The translations under genes and the position numbers were made by a program. Source: Cytidiella melzeri (lineage: Eukaryota > Basidiomycota > Agaricomycetes > Polyporales > Irpicaceae). Taken from it: 64,000 nucleotides of DNA. Under the pieces are notes generated by a model. The model was not told the origin of the DNA, made no database searches, and worked only from the letters and a program-made list of their open reading frames with translations. This document shows positions 7,904 through 19,700 of this stretch, in pieces. The stretch spans positions 1-64,000 of the forward strand of contig JABYQR010000146.1 in assembly GCA_022592445.1 (NCBI GenBank), written 5' to 3'. Every line of letters starts with the position of its first letter. Within the stretch, counting starts at the first letter, position 1.

Positions 7904-8320
7904 CAACTATAAACCTTATGCAGGTATCTAGCCCAGTAAAGACCAAGTTAGATTGATACTACCTGCTATGTAGTACAAGAGGGGTTTGCTTACCTAGCCC
8001 AGTAAAGACCAAGAGGTCGAGATGGGGGCTAGGAGCATACATGCAGCTGCTTATATAGACTTCAGGGACCTGCGCACAGACCATGTTAAGGACAGGCTTT
8101 GCAAGAAGCCATGTGAACAAAGAACAAACAAACTACCTAAAGGAGAACAATAGCTATTGTCTAGACCTTGCCAAGAACTCTACTTGTGAGAGACTCTATT
8201 TAAAAGGAGACCAACTATTGTATTCCATTCCCACACCTGTGAGAACATCCTTCCATAAAGAGAACAATAGGGAAAGAACAATAAGGAGCCCATGTGGACA
8301 GTATCTATGACGTCAAACCC
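7904..8320 (-). repeat. 5' LTR of the older gypsy element, outer fragment
   Basis: It has the same order of blocks as the younger LTR: two 'taaagacca' boxes, a tract of pyrimidine/purine alternation, then a TATA-like 'cttatatag'. The outer end is uncertain; a 504-bp LTR would end near 8313, where 'tgacgtca' occurs. Its flanking duplication cannot be checked because the other end lies outside the window. Confidence 0.55.
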
Positions 8321-10014
8321 TAGCTATGGGCTGAGCCATGTGCTTGTAGCCATGTGGTCTTACTTAAGCTAAGTCACATGCCAGTGTGACGTAGTAGCAA
8401 GTAATGTGACCGTGTGGAGTGTCTAAGCCACGTGATACGGGCGCTTAATAGACGTGAAAAGGGAGTTTATGCAGAGAAGGTTGCAACTGAGCTGCAGCCT
8501 GGAGTTTTACAGATAAAAACAAGAGGTAAATTGCAAAAATTAAGGGCTAGTCAGGCCATCCATAACATGAGCAGTGCAAAACATAGGGAACAGTCTGTAT
8601 AAGTGGAGAGACAAATATCCATAGCTGGAACATTATCAAACTTGTATGAGTATATGAGCAGTGCCAAAGGAGGCAGTGCAAATGTTTAAGGTAGCTACAC
8701 AACACCAAAACTGTGTATGGGTGCACGAGCAGTGCAAAACGTAGGAAACAGGCTGTACATGTGGAGAAAACCAAGATGAAACACACATAGCCTCAGGAAG
8801 AAAATTTATCAGTTGCATGTAGGTGTTGGTGCCTAAAACTTTCTACATGCATTATGATCCAGAACACCATTAAAAACAGGTATAGTTTTGGATTGTAATG
8901 TAATGTAATGTATTGTGTTTTATGGAATGGTACCTGTATACTAGAATTTTCTGCACCAGAGAGTAATTAATGGGTATTTGATGATATTCTCAAATCATAC
9001 TGCATTATCATGGTATTTTTTGCAGAGCACTAGTCTTGTACTGTGTTGCTATGTCACACTGGCATGTAACCCAGTTCAACTGAGACCACATGGCAACCAT
9101 CATGAGATTGTTTCAAAGATGAGGCAGCTCTAACCACCATCTAACCAGTGCCTGATCGTGGCAGGCGCTGCATCATGTAACTGCATTATTCCATAATCCC
9201 AAATAGAAAAATATTAGAAGGCTGCAAGAGATGAGTAGAACACTGAGAGAGTTTAGCCTAGTGAAAGTCAAGCAGAAAGATGGGGATCAAATGTGTGAAA
9301 ATGGTATTGCAGTGGAGTCATAGTATATACAGTAAACTATGGGCCCCTGTTTCAGTGCACAGGCACTTAGATCAAGTTTCAGTTAGTGAAACAAATGATG
9401 CAGCACTTAGGTTACTCATTTCAACAACAACTTATTATCTCCTTGGCAGGGGTAATTTTCCACTTGACTGAATCATGTGGTTGAATTTGAAACCCTTATA
9501 TCTGCAGGTGTGCACTGCCATAAAACCCCTTGCCACAAGATACATAAACCCCCCTGCCACCATCTTCATACCTCAGCCCCTGGCATCCAACTTGTCAAAG
9601 CGAGATTGTATCGCTGATTATCGGACATCAGATCTATGGACAATGTAGATTAGATATGTAGATAGATAAGATCAGATAGTACATAGCATGTGATTCCACC
9701 ATCCTTATGGTCACACACGATGCAATACTTGCACCATATGGCATCGTGTTCCAGTAGTTTCCATGACTGAATAGCAGAAGTACCATGAGGCTTCTGCATG
9801 ACTCATATTTCATATACCAAATGTATTGAGCTTACTAAAGGCTCAGTCAGCACCATTCAGTTATGTAGGATGCTCAGTCATCGCTTACATTCTCTATTCA
9901 GTAGTATTAGCAAGCAGGACTGTGCATTACCAATCATTACTCATAGGATTACCAATCCTTACCAATCCTTACTCATATGACATTACTGTAGCATTAGTAA
10001 TCTAGTTACAGACA
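8321..10014. other. AT-rich intergenic region with short repeats, no gene seen
   Basis: No convincing coding sequence. It holds an imperfect direct repeat of about 41 bp (8569-8609 and 8727-8768), a TAATG microsatellite near 8897, and repeated 'accaatcctta' units near 9930-9975. The composition is more AT-rich than the gene-dense part of the window, as expected of decayed transposon flank. Confidence 0.6.
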
Positions 10015-10024
10015 TGTATATATA
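10015..10024 (+). promoter_or_regulatory. TATA box of the small secreted-protein gene
   Basis: TATATATA lies about 430 bp before the start codon. The 5' untranslated region probably contains introns (a GGTAAGTA donor lies near 10161), which explains the distance. Confidence 0.45.
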
Positions 10025-10450
10025 CAGCTCCTAGAGAGCAGAGAAATAATAAGACACTTACTCCCAGAGTTAGTTGACTCTCCTAGTCATCCCCTACACT
10101 CGTAACTTTCAAACACAACTCATCACTCAGCTCCCTTGCTATTCATTGCTTCAGTGCTGGTCGGTAAGTACATGATGTCCATTGTTTTTTTTCAAGGTGC
10201 ACCTGTTTTGGGTCACTGTGCTAAAATTGCTCTTATAGCTAGCTGTCTTACTGTTGTATATTACTTCAAACCCTGTTCCAAGTGCACCTCTGTTGCTCCA
10301 AGTACTATCCATTGTTTTAGCACTTGTCAGTGAGTGTATTGTTGTTTTCATACCAAACTAAATTGTTCTGACAGCTAGCTGACTTGACAGTCTTGCTCAG
10401 ACCTACCATCTTTTCAGACTCCAAAACATCCTGTGACATCTTACACCACC

Positions 10451-11033
10451 ATGCAATTCTCAGCCTCTCTTGTTTTGTTTGCTGCCATTGTCACTGGCAC
10501 ATTCCACATGGTGACTGTATGTGCCGCCCCATACAATGGCAGAGAGTCCCACCATTCAACTACCTCTCCCAAAACCAACAACTTGCCAGAGAGATGGACC
10601 GCAGATACAGGGGACACTTACAATCCACGTGTCTTTCGTCGAGTTGATATCACCAAACGGTGACTAACAGCTGGAGATATGGCAACAGTGGAAGAAATGC
10701 AACCAGTAGCCACAAAAAAGACGATTGCAAAGGTCAAGGGTATGATAAGAAAGCCGCCTGGACCAAAAGATGGGCCAGTATGGGAGTGGGCCCGATTCCT
10801 TGACAACATTGGAGCATTGGATGATCATAAATTGCCTGGTGAGTTTGTCGGAGGTTGGGTTGACTTGCGTGTTCACAAACATACATCCAGATTCGGTGAA
10901 ACGACCTCGACCTCCAGTGCATCAATTTCAACCTCCAGTGCATCAATTTCAACCTCCAGTGCATCAACCTCGACCTCCGGTGCCACGATACCCTTGGATG
11001 CCTTCAGTGCCACAATACCCTTGGGTGCCATAA
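10451..11033 (+). CDS. Small secreted protein with possible stop-codon read-through extension
   Basis: The start is the ATG in CACCATGC, which gives a clean signal peptide: a hydrophobic core and a likely cut after C-A-A before P-Y-N-G. The short product has 70 residues and ends K-R at a TGA (10661-10663) followed by CTA. The same frame stays open, crosses a GTGAGT...CAG intron (10839-10890) and ends at 11033 after a proline-rich tail with P-P-V-H-Q-F-Q repeats; the spliced length is an exact multiple of three. The extended form would have about 176 codons including the UGA. Alternatives are an intron removing the UGA (a CTAAC branch motif overlaps it) or a mutated gene. Function unknown; the type resembles fungal effector-like small secreted proteins. 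Confidence 0.6.
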
Positions 11034-12025
11034 TAGGTGCCACAACCTTCGGTGCAACAAAATTGAAATATCGCCTTTTCTTCGAATACTATCGAGTTGC
11101 ATTGTTAGAGTATGATACAGTACCCTCAAGTCCCAGAAAAAATTTGATCTTCACATCTTCGCCCCACTCAGGCTCATCGTCTCCCTCGCCGTCTCCCCAT
11201 GATTTTGCCTGGAGTTCTGCCTCACAGAAAACAATAAAGTAGCTGACTGAAAAGCGCAAAAACTTGAGTGTTTGCACATTTCCTCGCTCTTTCCACTATG
11301 CAAGCAACCACCTATGCTGCGATGTCCGAGTCTTACTGACGCGAGTCTGGCCTGTGTACCGCCAATATTTTGTTCCGATAAACAAACTATTGGTGGCCTT
11401 AGCTGTAGAAATACGCATGCACGAGAGTGAGTCAGAGGCAGGTGAAGCTGCATGGGGAAGATGAGGTGGTGTCCACAGGTTGAGTCAACTGTTGAATTGT
11501 ACGGCAGCGAGAGATCGATGCAGCACAAATGCCAGTGCCTTCAGTGAATTGTGGAAGGAATGGGAGGCAAGTCCAGGGTCGGGTGAGCGACAGGGCAGAC
11601 TCAACGAGTTCTTGCAGCGCAGTGAGCAAAGAGGGAATTTAGTTGAAGGCGTTGGCAGCGTTTTGCATCGCAGCCGACAGCTGGCTGACAGTAGGGTCTA
11701 TGCGAGCCTCAGTAGCAGAGACTGCGGCATATTCTGTGCCAGCGAAGGGAGCTGGGCGGAGTAAGCCTGTCTTGGAGGCAGAGAGGCAGCCGGGCAACTA
11801 CGTGTGCTCATGATGCAATCACAGAACAAACATTCGTGAATGAGACAATCGTGATAGTATTAGGTTTATAGGGATACAGTAGAGTAGAAGACGTTATAGA
11901 GTATGCAACGAAACGATGATGGGATTGTAGGCACAGTTGAAGAAAACGTGAATTGCGAGCGTCAGAAAGAACTGGGAATATTGTCGTGTACAATGCTCGA
12001 GTGTTCTAAGGGGTAAAAGTCGTGA
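11034..12025. other. Intergenic region, no gene called
   Basis: A short minus-strand frame upstream of 11640 looks protein-like, ending A-M-Q-N-A-A-N-A-F-N, but no start and splice pattern could be fixed, so it is not called. A TATA-like stretch lies near 11870 on the minus strand. Confidence 0.4.
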
Positions 12026-13526
12026 TTAAACAGCTTTGCCAGCCAACTCGCGAAGCCTGACTTCACGTTCACGCTATGAACAACAGGTTAGAGCCACACA
12101 TTACGTGAAACATAAGATGCTTACATCGTCGGCGTGCTTCTGAGCCCTGAGCCACTCGATCTCGCGGTTCTTGTCTTGCAACATCTCGGTAGCCTCACTA
12201 GCGTGATCACGAGCAGCATCCCGAGCATTCTCATGGCCCTGCAACTCAGCCTGAGCCTTCTCGTATCGCGCGCGAGCTGCCAAAAACGCGAGTTCTTCCT
12301 TGTGGAAGACGCGCATAGCCTGGGCAAACGAAGCATTGGCCTTTGCTTCCTCCTGTGGCATGAATGAGTCTGAAATTCACAACAAGATAGAAGGGACATA
12401 TGTACCTTGACAGCGGACTTTTGAATCTTCTGCAGCTCAGCCAACTCGCGAACAGCTTGCTCAAGCGCAAGCTTCTCAGCCTTGCCCTCCTGCTTGATCA
12501 CCTTCGCCATCCTCTTGCCTTCTTTGACTGAAACAGAGCAACGTGTAAGATTCGTCATGAGAACATTCAAGCCACACCAAACTCACTCTCAGCCTTGCCG
12601 ATTCTGGACTTTTGCTTCTTCGACAGCGATGTCTCCGCAGTCACGCTTCTTGCGCGGAACAACTTCGTCTCGTCATCAGTCATCCTCGCAGCAGGCCCAA
12701 TTGTCCCAGCACCATTAGCAAAGCTCCCTCCGGTCATACTCCTCCTACGAGAAGGCGTCTGTCTCCCAGAAGGAGTAGTACGCATGCTCTCCTGACCGTC
12801 TCTATCTCTCATGGATCCAGCTGTACGATACGAGCGCATCGACTGAGACCGGCGAACATCATTGCCATTCGTGTTATAGCTCATCGAACTACGACCTCTC
12901 TGCGGTTGGTCTTGGTCGGCTTGAGAACGTTCCTGCTGCGACTGCGGCTCAGCACCGTTAGCCCAGACAACAGGAAGAGGCTCAAAATCCTCAGCAGCCT
13001 TCACCGAAGGAGCACGCTGGCGATCGGGAGGCGAGGCTGGGGAATCGTAGCCTGAGTCGGGGTCGGTGGCAGCGGCGGTTGAGACCGAACCTTCGCGTCG
13101 CTTCTGCAGCTTCTTGTTGGAACCTATGGTAGGAGCGAGCGTCGCAAAGTCTGTAGAGCGTAGGGAGCCGTCACGCTTGTGTGATTGCTCAATTGGCGAG
13201 GTTGGGACTGGCTCAGGCAGGTCGTCTGCAGCAGTTGGTGCGGGTGCGGGTGCTGGCTCTGGGAACGAGGGAGGGGGGAGGTGGCCTGGCACGGCCGCTG
13301 ACGTCGAGCGGTTGTCTTCATCATGGTATTCATTACTGGGGACGTTGCTCATCGAAGTCGTAGAGCGAATTCTGCTGTCACGTTTAGAGCTCGGGGCGAT
13401 GAAGCCAGCATCGTCGTCGACGGAATCTGTCTTCTTGCTGAAGAAATGCATGATGGGTGCGTCGAAGTAGATGCTTTTCTCGCTGGCGGGAGTATTGTCG
13501 ATGTAGGTCGAGCTGGACGCTGTCAT
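12026..13526 (-). CDS. Conserved basidiomycete protein, disordered N-terminus and C-terminal coiled coil
   Basis: No domain of known function was recognised. The start chosen is M-T-A-S-S-S, which begins the hydrophilic sequence; the open frame upstream is proline-rich and lacks conservation signs. Four exons read cleanly: a long first exon rich in Ser, Pro, Arg and Gln with phospho-site-like R-x-x-S motifs (R-R-R-S-M, R-S-Q-S-M), then E-I-K-E-G-K, a helical exon with repeated Ala/Glu/Lys/Arg, and a final short exon R-E-R-E-V-R-L-R-E-L-A-G-K-A-V. The last about 130 residues should form a long coiled coil, suggesting a scaffold or cytoskeletal partner, but that is inference only. Confidence 0.7.
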
Positions 13527-13755
13527 ACGCTGTTGTTTTGGATGGTAAGGAGGATGGAGGAAGAAAGATGGTGGTAATATGCAAATGCACGGAGGCAGGT
13601 GTTTGTAGTTAGCCACCGGGATGACCCAATGTGGGGTCGGCACGGGTATGATCACTTTTGGAGCGGACCCAGTGAAGCCTCGATTATTCATTAGACGCCT
13701 ATACGTCATCGATGTTCAGTCAGGAAATAAGTTACAGTATAAATAAATAAATAAG

Positions 13756-15317
13756 TTAGAAGAGTACGGGTACGGTACTCAAAAGTCGCCAATGACCTCT
13801 CGCTCGGACGTCGCCAGCACATCTCGGTGGTTTGAATACACCGCACTGACCACTTCGCGTTCCTTCCACCGTCTCTGGTCACCCTTGCCTGAGACCGGCG
13901 TGAGAGTATACTCTATCGAAAGAGCCGACAACACGCCTCCATACGCGTGCGAGATGCCTGTTTCGTCGTAAGCGTCTTGGGATCATCGAAGCACCCAGAC
14001 GGACTTACCGGTGTCAATGATGATGATCTTCCCTGCACACCGCGAGACAATTTTCTACACATCGCAGCATTTTAGCGTAACGCCAAGACAATCATGTCAC
14101 GCATACCTTGAAATCCGGCGTGTGTCCCATAATCATGCGCCTTGTTCCCGTCCGTTGGAGAACCTGGTCGACCAAGCCACAGACCTTTTGTTCAGACTCA
14201 AGTGCCCACCCTCGGTACCACAGCGGTCCATTTGTCCCGTACAATCCCTGTTCTGCAGACGTTGCGCTCGGCGGGAGACCAGGGTAAGGATGCGGTGGGT
14301 GCGGGGGTGGAGGGGGTGTCTGATGTTGTAGTTTCCGCAGTAGTGAGCTACCAAGCGAGTTGATACGGGATGGGAAGGGAGTGAGGTCCGGGTAGTTGGG
14401 CGCCAGTCCGCCGTGCACGAAGGAGATAGCTGCGTGCGAGAGAGGTGAGTGGTCGGACGGGTTGTAGTCTGTGTTTGGGAGTCCAAGTGAGGAATGCAAT
14501 GGAAGACGAGAGGTGGTGCTGTAGTTCGCTGCCCAGCTCTTGCCAATGCGCCCTGTCATGAGCATCCTCATTCGCTGGTCAGCTGTCCCGAAGGTAGCGA
14601 TCTCGGATGCGTGCACATATCTGCGAAAACAGCATGTGAGTATACTTCCAAAAGGAATCAACAATTCAAGCCTACCTCCAATCGCCTATGGTCAACGGGA
14701 GGACAGCGTGAGCATCTTTTCAGATTGGCGGGTCAATGCAACTTGCCAATGACGTTCATCCATTCGTGGTTCCCCAAGTGCGATAGCACGGTCCCGCCCT
14801 TCTCTTGCGCTTGCCCGCGAAGCAAATCCATCCAGTCATATAGCTTTATCGTGTCGTCTCCTCTATCCGAGTCATTTTCAGTTCACTTCGTGTACAGTGA
14901 GCGCGAAGCTACTCACCGGTCAATGATATCCCCCGTCTGCACAAAGAAATCCACACCTCCAGACCAGTTCCCTTCCTTGTCCACAACGCCAGCCATATTC
15001 AACACCTTGCGCGCGTTTCCAATATCCCCGTGTAGGTCCCCCACCGCTACAATCCGTCTCTTGAACCGGCCCTTCACTTGACCACTGCTGACAGAACCCA
15101 ACCCCGCATGGTCTTTGTGAGAAGACGAGGAGTGCTGGTGGAAATGCGGTGGGGCTTGGGCAGTTCCAGGGTCTTCAAAGCCGGGGTCGGAATACGAGGA
15201 GAACGGCCAAGAGGATCGGAGTGCAAGGATATTCGCCACGTCGAATAAATGGATGACAGTGAGAATGGCGAAGACGGGTACAAAAAGGGCGACCAGGGTT
15301 GTATATATGCGCGGCAT
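13756..15317 (-). CDS. Calcineurin-like metallophosphatase with N-terminal membrane anchor
   Basis: The PPP/metallophosphatase signature is complete: G-D-L-H-G-D, then G-D-I-I-D-R at the end of the first exon, G-N-H-E-W-M-N in the second, and the downstream G-H-T-P and I-I-I-I-D-T-G motifs that hold metal-binding His and Asp. An N-terminal hydrophobic helix (T-L-V-A-L-F-V-P-V-F-A) suggests a signal anchor to the secretory pathway. The insert between G-N-H-E and the G-H-T motif is long and proline-rich. The architecture resembles the Shewanella-like (SLP/bacterial-type) phosphatases found in fungi and plants; the substrate is unknown. At least four introns. Confidence 0.85.
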
Positions 15318-15466
15318 GGTCGTAAAGTCGTGAAGCTGTTGGGATCACCAGCTACGATACACTGACGGTAAGTTACAGTCCTTCATTTTTCTTGCACAAG
15401 CGCTTTACCCGCGAGTTGAACAAAATGCAAAAGTCGCGTCAACGATAGCCGCCGTCTGCGTACCGT

Positions 15467-15493
15467 GTTGTCCCCTTCGGGGTGACATACGAA

Positions 15494-15524
<31 letters not shown>

Positions 15525-15597
15525 GGCCCCTGCACAAGGATGACACGCTTTCCCGGAGTGGTAGACCTACGGGTCTCAATATTTATTGTCTCGCATT
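15467..15597 (+). ncRNA. U6: U6 spliceosomal snRNA
   Basis: The diagnostic core is intact: AATTGGAACGATACAGAGAA, followed by GATTAGCATGGCCCCTGC and ACAAGGATGACACG, covering the ACAGAGA box that pairs with the 5' splice site, the AGC triad and the internal stem-loop. The 5' end forms a CCCC-UUCG-GGGG hairpin. The 3' part is unusual: after GACACG comes AGACC-UACG-GGUCT, a second UNCG hairpin, then a weak T4 (15596-15599) as the likely Pol III stop. The exact 3' end is uncertain and may be as early as about 15570. No intron is seen. It is divergent from the phosphatase gene. Confidence 0.93.
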
Positions 15598-15736
15598 TTG
15601 TCCAAAAGTCCTTCATTCTCATGTGGTGTATTCTTTTGGACGGCAGACGTTGCGGATTTTGGACACATATATTTAAAACATAACTCAATAGTACAGTCAA
15701 TCCGAAATATTACAGCTTCGACTCTCTACCATCCAG

Positions 15737-16606
15737 TCACCCGACGAGCTTTGCAACTTCCGCGTCGATAGCTTCGGGGGACGTCGTCGATGCCCAACGG
15801 TGAACAACCTTGCCCTCCTTGTCGATCAAGAACTTCTCAAAGTTCCACTGCCCAGCAGCACCAGCAACGCATCAGCCTCACCACAGAAGCACGCGCAGCA
15901 GAGACAGCGAACTCACCTTGATACGACCCAAACCCAAGATCCCCGACTTTTGCTCCTTGAGGTACTTGTACACCTCGTTCGTGTTGTCCCCATTCACATC
16001 CGACTTTTTCATCAGCGGAAAGGTCACGCCGTGGTTGCGCTCGCAAAACGACGCAATCTCTTCGTCCGTGCCTGGCTCTTGACCGCCAAACTAATGGAGG
16101 TAGCACCAATAGAGTCAGTCAGCACTCTGACAATTAGCATGAGAAAGAGACTGCGACGTACTTGGTTGGAAGGGAAACCAAGTATGACAAAATCCTTGTC
16201 CTTGTACTTGTCATACAGGCTCTGAAGGCCCTTATACTGCGGCGTGAACCCGCTGCGAACCCCCAAATATCAGCCTGGTTTTCTGTACACAACGCTGCAT
16301 AGAGCTGGATGAGAGAACGCACCACTTGGACGCGACGTTCACAACGAGGACGACTTTGCCTTTCAACTCAGCAAAGTCGTACGTCTTGCCCCCAGGCAGC
16401 TCTGCCTTCAGTTCGTGGAAACTGACCATCGAATAGGTCCGGGTGTGTAGAAAGGGGTGTGAAGATGCAGGAGAGGTGCAGACGGGTCTGAGATTATATA
16501 GTGGTGGTCTGACAAAGACGTGTCTGTGAGCAGCGTTAGTACAGGTCCGACGCAGCACTGGCAGTGCAACGGGCGACGGGAACAATCGATGAGTACTAGG
16601 TCTCAT
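15737..16606 (-). CDS. Glutathione peroxidase / thiol peroxidase (GPx family)
   Basis: It reduces hydroperoxides, in fungi usually with thioredoxin. Motifs: [16 protein letters not shown] holding the peroxidatic Cys, [16 protein letters not shown] holding the catalytic Gln, and [10 protein letters not shown] holding the Trp and Asn. The catalytic Cys codon is split by a GTGCGT intron (TG|C), so the DNA appears to read Trp if the intron is missed. It is an ordinary Cys, not selenocysteine. The first ATG gives an Arg-rich, acid-poor 59-residue extension like a mitochondrial presequence; an internal ATG at 16429 gives a cytosolic-length protein. Confidence 0.93.
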
Positions 16607-16771
16607 CTGCTACTATGAGGTGATCACCGGTCTTCGGGGACCTGTAATCTGAAGAGAATGTGTGCTGTGTTCACGTTCCGCAGCGAACATGTGAATTCAG
16701 AGATAACCAGGATCGCCAGGTGGCGTACATAGATCAGGCTGTCTATGTACGGCTGTGAACTTGTACGGTGA

Positions 16772-19700
16772 CTAGAACGACAACATACGGATGACTTCTT
16801 GTCCCTCCCTCACCACTTTCCTCATCCTCTTCCTAACCCGCCGATACTGAGGGAGACTCAGATCAAACTCTAGAGATCGCAGTACCGCTTGATAGGCCTG
16901 GGACTTGCAGCACAAGGCAGTGTGGAAGGCGTGGGCACCAAGCCTACAAATTCAACGAATTGAGCATGCGCACAGGTCATGATGGCTCCCAGACTTTTTT
17001 TGCTTACCACAGCACGACAGCCTTCTGCGTCTCGCACCTTCCTCCGGACGCCTTGGCCACCTTATTCAACGCGTTGTTGCGCATGGAGGTATAGGTGTAC
17101 TTGATCATCTGCCGAATCGTGTCTTGAGAGCACGCATGTGAGTCCAAGATCTTGTGAGTGAAAATCCAAAGAACGTACGTACTTGTAAGGAACGCAGAGC
17201 CTTTTCTTGTATCGAATTTCCAGCTCCGGAGGTAATGATGCATCTTCATCGCGGTGACAAGAAAGTTTTCGTAGATATTCTTGTGTATCGTGTGAGTCGC
17301 GTTCAACTCCGGATCGTTGAATATGATGTGACTCTTTGACTTCGCTAGTCTGTGCCGTCAGTCGTCAGCTTTGATCAGTCATTGGAAGCGAAAGAAAAGG
17401 GATACTTACTGTAACATCTTCTGCACAAAGGATGAGCCCGGTTTACGACCAAAATCGACGGTAAGGGAGTCTTGAGTATCTGCAGAAAGAACAATTAAGC
17501 AGCGCGGTGTAGACGACACAGTTCAGAACTTACAAGTCGCATTGAAACGCGAATATTCGATCGAGACGGACAGGTCTGTCATGTCGATACGGAAGCCGCA
17601 CCATGGGAAGGCTTGTTTCGGTCAGTCGGACAAATCTACGCATCATTATACAAGCCAGCGCGGCATACCTCTTTGACTAAGATCGACGATATTTGGCATC
17701 GTCTCGTCCTCAAAGTTGGTCAACGTCTTGTCCTGCGAGATAAAACACCCATATTCAGGATGTCCTGTACAACAGCATTCGTTCAGCCTGTTGACAGAAA
17801 GCAAGAATAGCTCATAGCTTACCGTCATACATTACTCTCAGAAACTTCCGCGCCTGCGTCAAATCCGTCGTGATAAACATGTAATCGTCGATCAACCTCA
17901 TGAGCACCTAATAACCCTCTGAAAGTCAGATGTGTGTTTTTTACGGATTTTAGAACTGGACATACGCTTTGCGGGTCATTGGTAAACAACAATCCAGTCC
18001 GCTCCAAGTCTCCGTAGAAGAACGAGCAGAGCAGCGAGGACAAGATCGATCCTTGTGGTATACCGACGGCTTGTCGGTAGTAGTTATCTCCAATCTACAC
18101 CGTCATATAGTGAAGAACACGACAAGAGGAAGATAGCCGCGTACCTTGACGATGTTGTCGGTTATATGCTGCTCAAGCAACTGCAAGATCTCCTTCCTCT
18201 TCGTCGAAGGATACAGCACCTGGTCCACAAATATGGTATGTCGCAAAGTTTCAGCAAGCTTGCTTGCGGTACGCAGGAAATGTGGCTGCTCATCTGCATC
18301 AATGCACCGGATAATCAGCACGGAGAACATCGCAGTATCTGCAACGAGATGTACAGAGATTCTCACCAGCTGGCATACCCGTCTTGACAAACTTTCGCTT
18401 GATTTTACCAGTCACGGAACACACCTGAGCGTGCCTCTGAATAGAGTACTCGTCCTCAGTGATGAGCTCTCGTAGAATCTCAAGCAGCTTCGTCTGCTCG
18501 ATCGTATCGAAGCAGGTTTGCACGTCGACCTTCACAAAGTATAACTTTGGCCTGCAACCAAAACCAGCATCAGAATCGAAGTCATGAGCCAATCCTGAGA
18601 GACCCACAATTTCCCATCAGGGCTCTGCGTTAACAAACGCAACTTGAAAGACTTGAGCTTCGTGTAGATTTCATTCTGCCCAAAGACAGATGCCCCGAGG
18701 AGATGCTGCTGCGATTCCTTCTCATACGTGAGAATGTGGAAGGCAGCACTCATGATCTGGTTGATGGACTGCGCATATTGTCCGTTCTCGTGCTGTAAGC
18801 CTCGTTCAGCTGCAGAACATCGAGTTCTCAAGATACTCACATTCCCAGACGGTTTCTTCCGCCTCAAGTTGACGATGGGACGAACGCCAGTCTCCTTCGG
18901 CAGTAGGCGCACAAATGCAAATCCTAACTTTCTCTGTCGCAATATCTCTTCTGCGTCGTGCTAAGCGTTGCATCGGTACACTGATTGACACAGTATCCGA
19001 AAGTCCTGCGTACCTGTGAGAGTCGCTGAAATGTGTTTGTGCACAGCCGTTCGACCAATGGCTTGCAAAGCATATCCCAGTCATCCTGTCTGAAGTACAA
19101 TACTTGATTCCTGTAGGCTCCAGATTCAGTGACGTAGAAATTAGTCTACATATTCAGGTTAGCCCAACAACCCTTCATTCATGGCTCAATTGACGTACTC
19201 GTAGAAGCGGTATGAGAAATGAGTCAAAATACCAAAACAAGAATTCTTGTGCGAGTTCGAGTCGCTTCAAAGAGTCGCTGACTGACACACGGGTTTGATT
19301 CATAGCGCCGAGACCGCCAGGCATCAACCATTCACAATCTGATATCCGGAAGCCTTGCAAGATGGTGTGTAGGGTGAAGGTCTCGTATCGTCGCATAGAT
19401 ATAACATCCTTGATGCCTGTGCATGAAAAAAAATATAAACCAAATGGAGTGATTCTTGGCAGCATGAATTCCTTACGACCAGTGATCAGCTTGAAATTGT
19501 GCGTTGATCCCCACAACGCCATGGGAATCACAGTTTTTGTGATCACGACTGCGAATCTAAACACCTGATACAAATTGAGTCACATATGGCAGGATTACAT
19601 GTCGAAAGGAGAGGGCGCACTTCTGCATACGAGCACATGAACTCGGCAAACCGCGGCTTCTGCTTGACATTAGCTGTAGCCTGCGTCAAGCCCTTCCCTA

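Noticed and set aside
11480..11811. Small gene on either strand near 11500-11800
   Set aside because: A minus-strand frame looks protein-like at its end, but no start or splice pattern makes a full product.
16300..16350. GPx seems to have Trp at the catalytic position, or possibly selenocysteine
   Set aside because: A GTGCGT...CGCAG intron splits the codon as TG|C. Spliced, it is a normal Cys in K-C-G-F-T-P-Q-Y.
18299..18607. RT motif A region read as a retrotransposon fragment
   Set aside because: The V-K-V-D-V motif, the T motif F-Y-V-T-E and the C-terminal extension are telomerase features, and the order of all motifs fits TERT.
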